Shown here piece after piece: positions 1 through 7,659 of a stretch of DNA of 64,000 nt; position 1 is the stretch's first letter; the number at the start of each line of letters is the position of its first letter. Under the pieces are notes generated by a model. The model had not been told where the DNA came from. It did not search any database and saw only the letters and a program-made list of their open reading frames with translations. The stretch comes from Micromonospora sp. NBC_01740. Lineage in GTDB: Bacteria > Actinomycetota > Actinomycetes > Mycobacteriales > Micromonosporaceae. The stretch lies in NCBI RefSeq assembly GCF_035920365.1, contig NZ_CP109150.1:3286001-3350000 (forward strand). The letters are read 5' to 3'. Made by a program: the position numbers and the translations under genes.

Positions 1-301
1 TCGGGGCGGGCGCGACGGCCTTCTTGGTGGTCTTGGCGGTGGTGGCCCGGGACGCGGGAGTGGCCGATCGGGCGGCGGCGACGCGGCGGCGGGTGCTCGC
101 CGAGCCGTCGACCACCACGGTCACTCCCGCCTCGGAGAGCGCCCGCAGGATCTTCTTGGCCTGGGCCGGAGTCACCTCGGCGGACTCGACGGTGCGCGCG
201 AGCTGAGCCGACGTGAGCTGGCCGCCCGCGCTCTGCGCGTGGGCGATCAGAGTGTCGGTGAGCGAGCGAACGTCGGCGCCGGTCTGGCGGGGTTCTGTCA
301 C
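1..301 (-). CDS. sigA: RNA polymerase principal sigma factor, N-terminal part (partial)
   Basis: The first 100 residues of a protein running off the left edge are visible. They begin V-T-E-P-R-Q-T-G at a GTG with an AAGG ribosome site about 7 nt upstream. The segment reads as sigma-70 region 1.1: a helical stretch containing LTSAQLARTVE and QAKKILRALSEAG, followed by an Arg/Ala/Thr/Lys-rich linker (TTAKTTKKA). That linker is typical of the long unstructured N-terminus of actinobacterial RpoD/HrdB/SigA. The factor directs core RNA polymerase to housekeeping -35/-10 promoters. It is divergent from suhB; M. tuberculosis has ppgK between sigA and suhB, which is absent here. The conserved regions 2–4 lie outside the window, so the call rests on region 1.1 resemblance plus gene order. 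Confidence 0.8.
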   Translation of the reverse strand, partial: MTEPRQTGADVRSLTDTLIAHAQSAGGQLTSAQLARTVESAEVTPAQAKKILRALSEAGVTVVVDGSASTRRRVAAARSATPASRATTAKTTKKAVAPAP

Positions 302-589
302 GAATGACCTTCCGGAGGCGAAGAGCGAGCACGGCCGGGTCGTCCGACGCAGAGCGGGGCACCTTGCCGGGCGATGTGGTTGAGGGACCCCCGTGTCCCG
401 GGCCGGCCGGTCGTTGGCGGTCCGTCGCAGCGTGGGCAGGGGTGAATTGTAACGCCGTCTGCGGCGATCATCCCGCGCCGCACGGCGGACCGGCGGCGGG
501 GACCGCCGATTCGACGTAGATGTGGACTTTGTAAGGATGGTACAGCGCGTGACCCGGAACACCCCGGCCGTGCGGGAAGGGGACGAACG
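302..589. promoter_or_regulatory. Divergent sigA / suhB intergenic region
   Basis: This 288-nt gap holds the promoters of two divergently read genes. On the plus strand a weak candidate for suhB is TTCGAC at 510-515 and TAAGGAT at 532-538 with a 16-nt spacer; the assignment is tentative. A good ribosome site (GGAAGGGGA) precedes suhB. No other structure was recognised. Confidence 0.35.
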
Positions 590-1405
590 ATGGATCGCTC
601 GGCGCCGGCGGAACTGCTGGACATCGCGGTCGAGGTGGCCCGGGACGCGGCCGCCACCGCGTACCGGATGAGGGTCGAGGGCGTGTCGGTGGCGGCCACC
701 AAGAGCACGGTCACCGACGTGGTGACCGCCGCCGACCGGGCGGTCGAGCGGCAGGTGATCGACGCGCTGCGCCGGCTGCGGCCGGGCGACGCCGTCCTCG
801 GCGAGGAGTACGGGGCGGGGGAGACCGGCCCGGTCGCCCCCGGCGGCGTCCGCTGGATCGTGGACCCGATCGACGGCACGGTCAACTACCTCTACGGGAT
901 CCCGCACTGTGCGGTGTCGCTCGCCGCCGAGGTCGACGGCGAGGTGGTCGCCGGGGTGGTGCGCAACGTCAGCACCGGCGAGGAGTGGACGGCCACCGCC
1001 GGCGGGGGCGCCTGGCGCGACGGCGAGCGGCTGCGCTGCTCCACCGAGACCGATCTCGGCCAGGCGCTGGTCGCCACGGGATTCGGCTACGACCCGGGGC
1101 GCCGGGCGCACCAGGCTCGGGTGGTCGCCGAGCTGATCCCGCACATCCGGGACATCCGCCGGTTCGGCGCCGCGGCGCTGGATCTCTGCCTGGCGGCGGA
1201 GGGGCGGGTGGACGCCTACTACGAGAAGGGGCTCGCGGCCTGGGACCAGGCCGCCGGTGCCCTGGTGGCGACCGAGGCCGGGCTGCTGGTCGCCGGGCTG
1301 GGCGGGCTGCCGGCCGGCCCGGACCTGGTGATCGCCGCGCCGGCGGCGCTGTTCAAGCCGCTGCACGACCGCCTCGCGGACCTGGACGCCTCGGGCGGTC
1401 CCTGA
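590..1405 (+). CDS. suhB: Inositol-1-monophosphatase family protein
   Basis: A 271-aa Mg2+-dependent phosphatase of the inositol monophosphatase superfamily, which hydrolyses myo-inositol-1-phosphate and related sugar phosphates in the cytoplasm. In actinomycetes it supplies inositol for phosphatidylinositol and mycothiol. The metal-binding signature is complete: GEE at residues 71-73, DPIDGT at 92-97 and WDQAAGA with Asp at about 219. Length is typical. The ATG is preceded by GGAAGGGGA at good spacing. It converges on the LytR_C gene across a perfect hairpin. Order and orientation match suhB next to sigA in mycobacteria. Substrate cannot be fixed from sequence; related enzymes act on histidinol phosphate or fructose-1,6-bisphosphate. 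Confidence 0.9.
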   Translation: MDRSAPAELLDIAVEVARDAAATAYRMRVEGVSVAATKSTVTDVVTAADRAVERQVIDALRRLRPGDAVLGEEYGAGETGPVAPGGVRWIVDPIDGTVNYLYGIPHCAVSLAAEVDGEVVAGVVRNVSTGEEWTATAGGGAWRDGERLRCSTETDLGQALVATGFGYDPGRRAHQARVVAELIPHIRDIRRFGAAALDLCLAAEGRVDAYYEKGLAAWDQAAGALVATEAGLLVAGLGGLPAGPDLVIAAPAALFKPLHDRLADLDASGGP

Positions 1406-1413
1406 CCGGCCGG

Positions 1414-1447
1414 CGCCGTGCCCCCGGGGGGGACCGGGGGCACGGCG
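1414..1447. terminator. Bidirectional hairpin between convergent suhB and LytR_C gene
   Basis: A perfect 14-bp inverted repeat: CGCCGTGCCCCCGG at 1414-1427 pairs with 1434-1447 around a 6-nt loop. It lies exactly between two convergent stop codons and has no U-tract, as is usual for high-GC actinobacterial terminators. Confidence 0.8.
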
Positions 1448-1450
1448 TGG

Positions 1451-1981
1451 TCAGTCGTCCTCGGACATCGGGCAGGACTCGGCCGGTGCGACCGGCGCGC
1501 CGAGGTCGCCCAGGGACTGGTTGACCTCGGTGGTGGTGGCGAGCTGCTGGAAGCCGCCGCCGAGCACCACGTCGACGACGTCGTCGGTGCGCTTGGCGTC
1601 GTAGTCCCACTCGGCGTTGTCGAGGAAGTACGCCCGCAGCAGGTGCGCCGAGCCGACGCCCTTCGGGCCGTAGCGCAGGACCGCGATGTCGTCGATGTGC
1701 TTCTTCTCGTTGCCGACCTTCTTGACCTGGAACTTACGGTTGCGGAAGTCGTCCGCGACGGTGCTGGCCCGACCCGCTTCGTCGGTCGCGTTGTAGACGT
1801 TGATCTTGACGTCCTTGGGTTCCCGCAGGGTCACGTCGGCCATCGGCCAGCCCTCGGGGCAGCCTCCGGCGAGGCCGGCGCTGCTCTGGGTGTCGCGGAC
1901 CAGTGCGACGACCACGAAGACGAGGGCCAGCACCGCCAGCAGGCCGACGACAACGAGTGCTCGCACTCGTGCAAAGCTCAT
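1451..1981 (-). CDS. Membrane-anchored LytR C-terminal (LytR_C) domain protein
   Basis: A 176-aa protein with an N-terminal uncleaved signal anchor (about residues 7-29, hydrophobic V/L/A) and an extracytoplasmic domain resembling LytR_C. That domain has a short beta-alpha unit containing VKINVYNATDEAGRA, then ADDFRNRKFQV and DVVDVVLG. Two Cys, near residues 40 and 170, could form a disulfide. The ATG has GGGGAG about 7 nt upstream. Position and orientation equal those of M. tuberculosis Rv2700 (cei), a cell-envelope integrity factor, so an envelope role is likely. No catalytic LytR-CpsA-Psr domain is present; this is a stand-alone LytR_C protein. It is transcribed away from the DUF4193 gene. 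Confidence 0.8.
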   Translation of the reverse strand: MSFARVRALVVVGLLAVLALVFVVVALVRDTQSSAGLAGGCPEGWPMADVTLREPKDVKINVYNATDEAGRASTVADDFRNRKFQVKKVGNEKKHIDDIAVLRYGPKGVGSAHLLRAYFLDNAEWDYDAKRTDDVVDVVLGGGFQQLATTTEVNQSLGDLGAPVAPAESCPMSEDD

Positions 1982-2401
1982 CAGGGTGCTCCCCGGACAG
2001 TGGGTGGGTGGTGGCGGCCGCCGGTGGTCGGGCCGCCCCGCCGGCCGTCGAGTACGCCGCTGAGGTTAACGGTTGTCCGGCCGTCGCGTGGAAACAGCCG
2101 GACATGCCGGCGCGCCATCCGGGAACCGGGTAGTACTACCCCTATCTTCGTGTCGCCTGAGTCACATTGGGAACAACTTCGCGTGCGGGGGCGTACATCT
2201 CAGCCACGAGGGCGGTATACATGCCTCGCCAAATGGGGGGGTATGGTTCCGCGCTCGTCGGGTGTTCCTTGGGGATGCCTCCGTCCGTGCTGTCTTCGGG
2301 TCGGGTGACCGACACAAGTGGTGGCCGGCCAGCGGAACCGAAACAGCGTCGTCCGGCGTTACAACCGGAAGCGACAACATCGATATGGGAGAGTGAAACC
2401 G
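1982..2401. promoter_or_regulatory. Divergent 420-nt regulatory region with palindrome
   Basis: No gene is supported here. The region separates the LytR_C gene (minus) from the DUF4193 gene (plus). It contains a 14-bp perfect palindrome at 2128-2141, a GGGAAC motif at 2169-2174 that could be an ECF-sigma -35 with CGTA-like bases about 17 nt later, and two TATAC/TATGG -10-like hexamers near 2218 and 2233. Base composition is visibly less G+C-rich than the flanking genes, as expected of a complex promoter. Confidence 0.45.
2128..2141. promoter_or_regulatory. 14-bp perfect palindrome, candidate operator
   Basis: GGGTAGTACTACCC is a perfect inverted repeat in the divergent LytR_C/DUF4193 promoter region, symmetrical about the TA|CT core (TAGTACTA). 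Size and symmetry fit a dimeric repressor site. The binding protein is unknown. Confidence 0.45.
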
Positions 2402-2698
2402 ATGGCCACCGACTACGACGCCCCGCGTCGCGACGAGGTCGACCTCGGCGAGGACAGCCTGGAAGAGCTCAAGGCCCGACGCGTCGACTCACAGTCGGGC
2501 GCCGTTGACGTCGACGAGGCCGAGGTGGCCGAGAGCTTCGAGCTGCCCGGCGCCGACCTGGCGGACGAGGAACTCACGGTCAAGGTGCTGCCGATGCAGC
2601 AGGACGAGTTCCGGTGCGCCCGCTGCTTCCTGGTGCACCACCGCAGCCAGTTGGCGGTCGAGCGCAACGGCGACCTGATCTGCCGCGAGTGCGTCTGA
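2402..2698 (+). CDS. DUF4193 family protein
   Basis: A 98-aa acidic, cytoplasmic-looking protein of the actinobacterial DUF4193 family. The N-terminal two thirds is Asp/Glu-rich with low complexity. The C-terminal third has a zinc-ribbon-like pair, CARC and CREC (Cys near residues 76, 79, 95 and 98), around LVHHRSQL. The ATG at 2402 is chosen because GGGAGA lies about 8 nt upstream and the conserved family begins MATDYDAPR. The equivalent gene in M. tuberculosis (Rv2699c) sits at the same place and orientation. The family's function is unestablished; the Cys pairs suggest metal binding and possibly a transcription-associated role. Confidence 0.85.
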   Translation: MATDYDAPRRDEVDLGEDSLEELKARRVDSQSGAVDVDEAEVAESFELPGADLADEELTVKVLPMQQDEFRCARCFLVHHRSQLAVERNGDLICRECV

Positions 2699-2837
2699 CA
2701 CCGTGCGTCCGCACCAGCGGCGGCTCCCTCGTCGGGGCCGCCGCTGCCCGAGCCGCCGTGCGGCATTCCCGGGGACCTGCTTGACTCGTTGACGGGTGAC
2801 CGTCATGACGACGTCGGTCCATTCGGGAGGTCGGACC

Positions 2838-3707
2838 ATGAGCGAGCGGAGCGAGTCCGGCGGCACGCGTGGCGCGGACCAGGGCCGGGCCGACGGGGCG
2901 GACGCCCCCGTCGCGCGGGACGACCACGCCGACGCGGTGCCCGCGCGCGGCACGGACGAGCTGGGTGCCACCGTCGCGGCCCTGACCGCCGACGACGTCG
3001 AGCCGGCGCGCCGGCGGCAACTGCTCGGCCGGCTCGTCGGGCAGGCGCGGGCGCGTGGGCTGACCGACCTGTTCAAGCCGAAGAGCGCGGTGCGCTGGAT
3101 GGTCGACACGGTCGCCGAGGTCGCCCCGCACGTGCCCGTACGCGACCTGGCCACCCTGCGCCGGCACTTCGACGGCCTGGACGGCGAGGCGTTGGCCGAG
3201 CGGCTGGTCCGCAACGCCGCGCGGACGACGGCCGGCATCGGCGCCGCCGGCGGGGGAGTGGCGGCGGTCGAGTGGGCGGTCGCCCCGACCCTGCTCTCCG
3301 CGCCGGTCCTGCTGGCCGCCGAGACGGTCGCCGTGGTGGCGGTCGAGCTGAAGCTGATCGGCGAACTGCACGAGGTCTACGGGGTCCCGGTGCCGAGCGG
3401 CGGCACCCAGCGGGCCGTCGCCCTGGTGCAGTCCTGGGCCGGCCAGCGGGGGATCAACCCGATGATGCCCGGTGTCGGGGTGGGCGCCGTGCTGGGCACC
3501 GCCGCGCGCAAGGAGCTTCGGGACACGCTGCTCAAGCGCTTCGGCCGCAACCTGACCACCCTCGGGCCCTTCCTCACCGGGGCGGCGGTGGCCAGCTACC
3601 TCAACCGCCGGGCCACCCGGACCATGGCGGACCAGCTCCGCAGCGACCTGCGTCGCCAGGCCAAGGCCCTGCCGGACGCCCCGCCGGCCCTCCCCGGCGC
3701 CCGCTGA
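2838..3707 (+). CDS. Unrecognised protein with hydrophobic central segment
   Basis: A 289-aa protein not assigned to a family. The ATG at 2838 is preferred over an upstream in-frame start because GGGAGG lies 7 nt before it. It begins MSERSE, a coding form of a repetitive actinomycete 5' sequence. Residues 1-50 are charged and low-complexity. The middle (about 125-175) has Gly/Ala/Val-rich hydrophobic stretches, including AAGGGVAAVEWAV and LLAAETVAVVAVELK. A second hydrophobic patch lies near 210-235 and a basic tail follows. The overall look recalls EcsC-type membrane-associated proteins, but no signature is convincing. It is absent from the mycobacterial version of this locus, so it is an accessory gene inside the backbone. 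Confidence 0.7.
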   Translation: MSERSESGGTRGADQGRADGADAPVARDDHADAVPARGTDELGATVAALTADDVEPARRRQLLGRLVGQARARGLTDLFKPKSAVRWMVDTVAEVAPHVPVRDLATLRRHFDGLDGEALAERLVRNAARTTAGIGAAGGGVAAVEWAVAPTLLSAPVLLAAETVAVVAVELKLIGELHEVYGVPVPSGGTQRAVALVQSWAGQRGINPMMPGVGVGAVLGTAARKELRDTLLKRFGRNLTTLGPFLTGAAVASYLNRRATRTMADQLRSDLRRQAKALPDAPPALPGAR

Positions 3708-3870
3708 GCGGGCAACCGGCACCGAGCACGGGCAGGGTCCCGAACGGCGCCGGACAGCGTCGGAGCGAACGGGCAGCGGCCGGACGGACGGACAGCGCCC
3801 GGGCAGCCGGGGCCCGAGCGGAGGGACCGGCGTCGGGCAGCGGGACGGCGCGACCGGGCGCCGGACGAAC

Positions 3871-4377
3871 TCAGGTCCGGGCGGCGTCGCGGGCGGCGAG
3901 GAGCGCCTCGGCCAGCTCGACCGGGTGCCGGGTGCTGACCACCCAGAACGGGGTGGGGTCGGCCGGGTCGTCGAGGACCACCTGCACGGCGCCGGGGATC
4001 CACGGCCGCTGCACCACGAACGCCAGCGGGTCGGCGCCGACCCCGAGCACCTCACGCCGGCCGGCGGCGTCCAGCGGGACGACGTCGGCGACGAACCGGA
4101 CCGGCAGCCGGGCGTCGTCCACCCGCAGCTCGTCGTCGCGTACGGCGATCCGGATCCGGCCCAGCCAGGCCAGGCCGGCGACGGTCGCCGGGAGCAGCAC
4201 GACGAAGGGCAGCCAGGCGCGGACGCCGGGGGCGCCCATCCAGACCTCGAGGGCCAGCAGCGTGGCCGCAGCCAGGCCACCCAGCCACAGCCACCAGGGC
4301 AGACCGAGCCGCTCGGCGTGCTGCGGGGGCACCGCCGCGGGCGGCGCCGGGGACGGCGAGGATGGTGACAGGCTCAC
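3871..4377 (-). CDS. DUF3093 membrane protein
   Basis: A 168-aa protein with a Ser/Pro-rich N-terminus, two closely spaced membrane helices (about 25-45 and 50-70, containing WWLWLGGL and WLPFVVLLP) and a C-terminal PH-like beta domain. The domain includes [25 protein letters not shown] and [16 protein letters not shown], matching the DUF3093 family. The GTG at 4377 has no Shine-Dalgarno but a TACCCT box 7 nt upstream, suggesting a leaderless mRNA. It is divergent from dut; the same arrangement exists in M. tuberculosis (Rv2698/dut). Family function is unknown. The fold suggests a membrane-tethered regulatory domain. Confidence 0.8.
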   Translation of the reverse strand: MSLSPSSPSPAPPAAVPPQHAERLGLPWWLWLGGLAAATLLALEVWMGAPGVRAWLPFVVLLPATVAGLAWLGRIRIAVRDDELRVDDARLPVRFVADVVPLDAAGRREVLGVGADPLAFVVQRPWIPGAVQVVLDDPADPTPFWVVSTRHPVELAEALLAARDAART

Positions 4378-4384
4378 TCCTGCG

Positions 4385-4390
4385 AGGGTA
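4385..4390 (-). promoter_or_regulatory. -10 box of leaderless DUF3093 gene
   Basis: TACCCT (TANNNT) ends 7 nt before the GTG at 4377, placing the transcription start at or next to the start codon. Confidence 0.55.
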
Positions 4391-4461
4391 CGGCGCACGA
4401 CGGGCGACGGAACCGGCAGGATGGCAGGGTCACCCCAGGAAACGGACGGAAGAGGAGAACC

Positions 4462-5040
4462 GTGACCGACGTCGTACCCGTGCCCGTACGGCAGCTCGAC
4501 CCCGAGCTGCCGCTGCCGGCGTACGCCCATCCCGGCGATGCCGGCGCGGACCTGGTGGCCGCGACGGACGTCGAGTTGCCACCCGGCGGCCGGGCCCTGG
4601 TCCCGACCGGCGTGGCGATCGCGTTGCCCGAGGGGTACGTGGGCCTGGTCCACCCCCGTTCGGGGCTCGCCGCCAGACTCGGCGTGACGGTGCTCAACGC
4701 GCCCGGTACGGTCGACGCCGGCTACCGGGGTGAGATCCTGGTCAACCTGATCAACCATGATCGGGAGACACCGGCGAAGATCTCCCGTGGTGACCGCATC
4801 GCGCAGCTCGTCGTGCAGCGGGTGGCGCGGGCGGACTTCCGGCCGGTGGCCGAGCTGCCCGAGTCCCGGCGGGGGACCGGCGGCCACGGCTCCACGGGCG
4901 GCCACGCCGGCCTGGTGCCGTCCCCGGCGGACGGCGGGCAGGACGCGGCCCCGGCGGCGCCGGACGGACGGCGGTCGCCGGACGTGCGACGGGAAGAGCG
5001 GGACCGGGCAGGCGGCCGGACGGAAGAGGTGGCAGGGTGA
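4462..5040 (+). CDS. dut: Deoxyuridine 5'-triphosphate nucleotidohydrolase (dUTPase)
   Basis: Trimeric dUTPase, converting dUTP to dUMP and PPi, which keeps uracil out of DNA and feeds dTMP synthesis. All five motifs are present in order: GDAGADL (about 26-32), HPRSGLA (about 64-70), [14 protein letters not shown] (about 79-92), RGDRIAQLV (about 111-119) and the P-loop-like [10 protein letters not shown] (about 139-148). The GTG start has AGAGGAG 6 nt upstream. At 192 aa it is about 40 residues longer than usual: after motif 5 there is a low-complexity Ala/Gly/Arg tail that is probably disordered. It heads a same-strand run with DUF3710, OB-fold and DUF3159 genes. Confidence 0.96.
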   Translation: MTDVVPVPVRQLDPELPLPAYAHPGDAGADLVAATDVELPPGGRALVPTGVAIALPEGYVGLVHPRSGLAARLGVTVLNAPGTVDAGYRGEILVNLINHDRETPAKISRGDRIAQLVVQRVARADFRPVAELPESRRGTGGHGSTGGHAGLVPSPADGGQDAAPAAPDGRRSPDVRREERDRAGGRTEEVAG

Positions 5041-5065
5041 GAGCGAACAGCGGAGGGTTGGCGCA

Positions 5066-5734
5066 GTGATCTTCTCCCGGAAGCGGGACAGTGCCGGACG
5101 GCACGCCCGTGACGAGCGGACGACCGAGGTCCTCGACTCGCACGAGGAGTCGACCCCGGCCCGCGGCCCGTACGACATCTCCGAGGCGCCCGAGGGGGTG
5201 CAGCGGCTCGACCTGGGCAGCCTGCACATCCCGGCGGTGCGGGATGTCGAGGTGCGGGTGCAGGCCGACCCGGAGGGCGTGATCCAGCAGGTCGTGCTCG
5301 TGCACGGTCCGAACGCGCTCCAGCTCGGCGTCTTCGCCGCGCCGCGCTCCGAGGGCATCTGGGACGAGGTGCGCGAGGAGATCCGCCAGTCGCTGTTCAA
5401 CGACGGCGCGGCGGCCCAGGAGGTCCAGGGCGAGTACGGCACCGAGCTGCACGCCCGGGTGCGTACCCCGGACGGGCTGACCGCCCTGCGGTTCGTCGGC
5501 ATCGACGGGCCGCGCTGGATGGTCCGCGGCGTCTACCAGGGCGAGGTGGCCACCGACCCGGCCGCCGCCGGCCCGCTGGCCGAGTGCCTCGACGGCCTGG
5601 TGGTCGACCGGGGCCAGGAGGCCAAGCCGGTGCGCGAGCCGCTGCCGCTGCGGCTGCCCCGCGAGGTGGCCGACCAGGCGGGCACCGAGGCACCGGCCGA
5701 CGGCAACCCCGCGCCCGCGCCCCGCGAGGCCTGA
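5066..5734 (+). CDS. DUF3710 domain protein
   Basis: A 222-aa cytoplasmic protein of the actinobacterial DUF3710 family. It starts VIFSRKR at GTG 5066, with GGAGGG 8 nt upstream. Conserved features seen: GPYDISEAPEG near residue 40, LDLGSLHIP, VQADPEGVIQQVVLV and PRWMVRGVYQGEVA near 155. The C-terminus is Pro/Ala-rich. It follows dut by 25 nt and is probably cotranscribed; M. tuberculosis keeps the same pair (Rv2696c–dut). Function is unknown; the domain looks like a compact alpha/beta fold without catalytic motifs. Confidence 0.85.
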   Translation: MIFSRKRDSAGRHARDERTTEVLDSHEESTPARGPYDISEAPEGVQRLDLGSLHIPAVRDVEVRVQADPEGVIQQVVLVHGPNALQLGVFAAPRSEGIWDEVREEIRQSLFNDGAAAQEVQGEYGTELHARVRTPDGLTALRFVGIDGPRWMVRGVYQGEVATDPAAAGPLAECLDGLVVDRGQEAKPVREPLPLRLPREVADQAGTEAPADGNPAPAPREA

Positions 5735-5861
5735 CCGACCGTCACGACGCACCGGGACCGGCCCCGTCGGCGTACGCTGGCGGGACGGTTCCGGCGTCGC
5801 CGGGGTCGTCCCGGGTGCCGGCGACGCGTCGGCCCAGCGTGGAGAGGGTGACGCGGAGGTC

Positions 5862-6242
5862 ATGTCGACCGACGAGGGCCGGGGTCCGCTGCGCCGCATG
5901 CTGCGACGGCTGACGGCGAGCGAGGCGGAGATCGAGGCGCAGGAGCTGCGCCGGGAGAGCGCCGAGCACGGCGGTGTACCGGCCGGGCAGTGCATGCGGG
6001 GCCAGGTGGTCTCGGTGGCCGGTCGGCTGCGTACGGTCGTCTACACCCCGCGGACCAACCTGCCCACGCTGGAGGCGGACCTCTACGACGGCAGCGACGT
6101 GGTCACCCTGGTCTGGCTGGGCCGGCGGCACATCGCCGGGATCGAGCCCGGCCGGCACCTGACCGCGCGCGGCCGGGTGGCGGTGCGCGACGACCGCAAG
6201 GTCATCTACAACCCGTACTACGAGCTGGAACCGCCGAAGTGA
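5862..6242 (+). CDS. OB-fold nucleic-acid-binding domain protein
   Basis: A 126-aa protein. An amphipathic N-terminal helix (LRRMLRRLTASEAEIEAQELR) is followed by an OB-fold of about 75 residues, containing MRGQVVSVAGRLRTV, LEADLYDGSDVVTLVWLG and LTARGRVAVRDDRKVIYNP. This corresponds to Rv2694c-like proteins encoded at the same position in mycobacteria. The OB-fold resembles the tRNA_anti/RecG-wedge type and predicts single-stranded nucleic-acid or ribosome-associated binding; the partner is unknown. A plus-strand TACGCT -10-like box at about 5773 may start a separate transcript, giving a leadered mRNA with GGAGAGGGTGACGCGGAGG before the ATG. It lies 31 nt ahead of the DUF3159 gene. Confidence 0.85.
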   Translation: MSTDEGRGPLRRMLRRLTASEAEIEAQELRRESAEHGGVPAGQCMRGQVVSVAGRLRTVVYTPRTNLPTLEADLYDGSDVVTLVWLGRRHIAGIEPGRHLTARGRVAVRDDRKVIYNPYYELEPPK

Positions 6243-6273
6243 TCCGGTGGCCGCGGCGGACGGAAGGCGTGCG

Positions 6274-6957
6274 ATGACGACGGGACAGCACCGGGCGGCA
6301 CAGCCGGAGAGCGACCCGCAGGGCGAGGAGCCGCTGCCCACCCTCGCCGAGCAGATGGCCGACCAGCTCGGCGGCTGGCGGGGCCTGGTCGAGTCCAGCA
6401 TCCCGGTGGTCGTCTTCGTGCTGGCCAACATCATCGGCGAGCTGCGGCCCGCCGTGATCGCCTCGGTGGCCGTGGCCCTCGCGATCGCCGGGCTCCGGCT
6501 GGCGCAGCGCCGCCCGGTCCGGCACGCGGTCAACGGGCTCTTCGGCGTCGCCGTCGGCGCCGCGATCGCCTGGCGCACCGGCGACGAACGCGACTTCTAC
6601 CTTCCCGGCATCCTCTACGGCATCGGCTACGGACTGGCCCTGCTGCTCTCGGCGGCGCTCCGGCAGCCCCTCGTGGGGTGGATCTGGTCGGTGCTGGTGG
6701 CCAAGGGCCGCTCGGAGTGGCGCGACGATCCGCGCCTGGTACGCACCTTCACCGGGCTCACCGTGCTGTGGGGCGTGGTGTGGCTGGCCAAGGTGGGCGT
6801 GCAGGCGGGGCTCTACCTCGCCCACCAGGACACGGCGCTCGGCGTGGCGCGGCTGGTGCTGGGTTACCCGCCGTACGTGCTGCTGCTGCTGATCACGGTC
6901 TGGACGGTCCGCCGGGTCACCCGGGAGGCGGAGTCCGAGGCGCTGCCCGGCGGCTGA
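6274..6957 (+). CDS. DUF3159 polytopic membrane protein
   Basis: A 227-aa integral membrane protein with a charged N-terminal 45 residues and about six membrane helices, beginning IPVVVFVLANIIGEL and VIASVAVALAIAGLRLAQRR. Conserved family elements include HAVNGLFGVAVGAAIAW, FYLPGILYGIGY and QPLVGWIWSVL. The ATG at 6274 is chosen because GGAAGG lies about 6 nt upstream; an in-frame GTG 27 nt earlier has none. It corresponds to M. tuberculosis Rv2693c. It converges on ceoC across only 10 nt. Function is unknown. Its retention next to the ceoBC K+ genes makes an ion-homeostasis link possible, but that is inference from position only. Confidence 0.85.
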   Translation: MTTGQHRAAQPESDPQGEEPLPTLAEQMADQLGGWRGLVESSIPVVVFVLANIIGELRPAVIASVAVALAIAGLRLAQRRPVRHAVNGLFGVAVGAAIAWRTGDERDFYLPGILYGIGYGLALLLSAALRQPLVGWIWSVLVAKGRSEWRDDPRLVRTFTGLTVLWGVVWLAKVGVQAGLYLAHQDTALGVARLVLGYPPYVLLLLITVWTVRRVTREAESEALPGG

Positions 6958-6967
6958 GACCGCCGCC
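6949..6967. terminator. Short hairpin between convergent DUF3159 and ceoC
   Basis: GGCGGC at 6949-6954 pairs with GCCGCC at 6962-6967 across a 7-nt loop containing the DUF3159 stop codon. The stem is only 6 bp, so it is weak. Confidence 0.4.
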
Positions 6968-7657
6968 TCAGCGCTGCTCGCGGGTGCGCTCGACGCTGTC
7001 CGCCCCGAGCATCACCGCGCGGACCGCGTCCTCGACCTCCGCCGTGCACACGAAGATCAGCTCGTCGCCGGCCTCCAACGGGTCGTCCGGCGTGGGCACC
7101 AGCACCCGCTTGCCGCGCAGGATCGCCACCAGCGCCGAGTCGCGGGGCAGGGGGACCGCGCGCAACGGCTCCCCGACGTACGGGGCGGTCGGCGGCAGGG
7201 TGATCTCCACCAGGTTCGCCTCGCCCTGCCGGAACGTCATCAGCCGGACCAGGTCGCCGACGGTGACCGCCTCCTCGACCAGGGCCGCCATCACCCGCGG
7301 CTTGCTCACCGCGACGTCGACGCCCCACTGCTCGGTGAAGAGCCACTCGTTCTCGGCCCGGTTGACCCGGGCCACCACCCGGGGCACCGCGAACTCGGTC
7401 TTGGCCAGCAGCGAGACCACCAGGTTGACCTTGTCGTCCCCGGTGGCCGCGACCACCACGTCGCAACCGGCGATGTCGGCCTCCTCCAGGCTGGCCAGCT
7501 CGCAGGCGTCGGCCAGCACCCAGTCGGCGGCCGGCACCCGGTCGGGGCGGAGCATCCTGGGCTGGCGCTCGATGAGCATCACCTGGTGGCCGTTGTCGAT
7601 CAGCTCCTGCGCGATCGAGCGGCCCACGTTGCCCGCGCCGGCGATGGCGATGCGCAT
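6968..7657 (-). CDS. ceoC: TrkA-type potassium uptake regulatory protein (second of pair)
   Basis: A 229-aa cytoplasmic RCK protein. The N-terminal Rossmann domain starts at once with IAGAGNVGRSIAQEL and has an acidic residue in LIERQ to bind nucleotide. The C-terminal TrkA_C domain (about 140-225) contains GDLVRLMTFRQGEANLVEI and LEAGDELIFVCT. Such subunits gate K+ transport in response to NAD(H)/ATP or c-di-AMP. It starts at ATG 7657, 2 nt after the stop of ceoB, with GGAGGG just upstream, so the two are cotranscribed. The pair and the divergent APC permease replicate the mycobacterial ceoB–ceoC/Rv2690c arrangement. No TrkH/KtrB channel is nearby, so the permease is the likely partner. Confidence 0.88.
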   Translation of the reverse strand: MRIAIAGAGNVGRSIAQELIDNGHQVMLIERQPRMLRPDRVPAADWVLADACELASLEEADIAGCDVVVAATGDDKVNLVVSLLAKTEFAVPRVVARVNRAENEWLFTEQWGVDVAVSKPRVMAALVEEAVTVGDLVRLMTFRQGEANLVEITLPPTAPYVGEPLRAVPLPRDSALVAILRGKRVLVPTPDDPLEAGDELIFVCTAEVEDAVRAVMLGADSVERTREQR

Positions 7658-7659
7658 GC

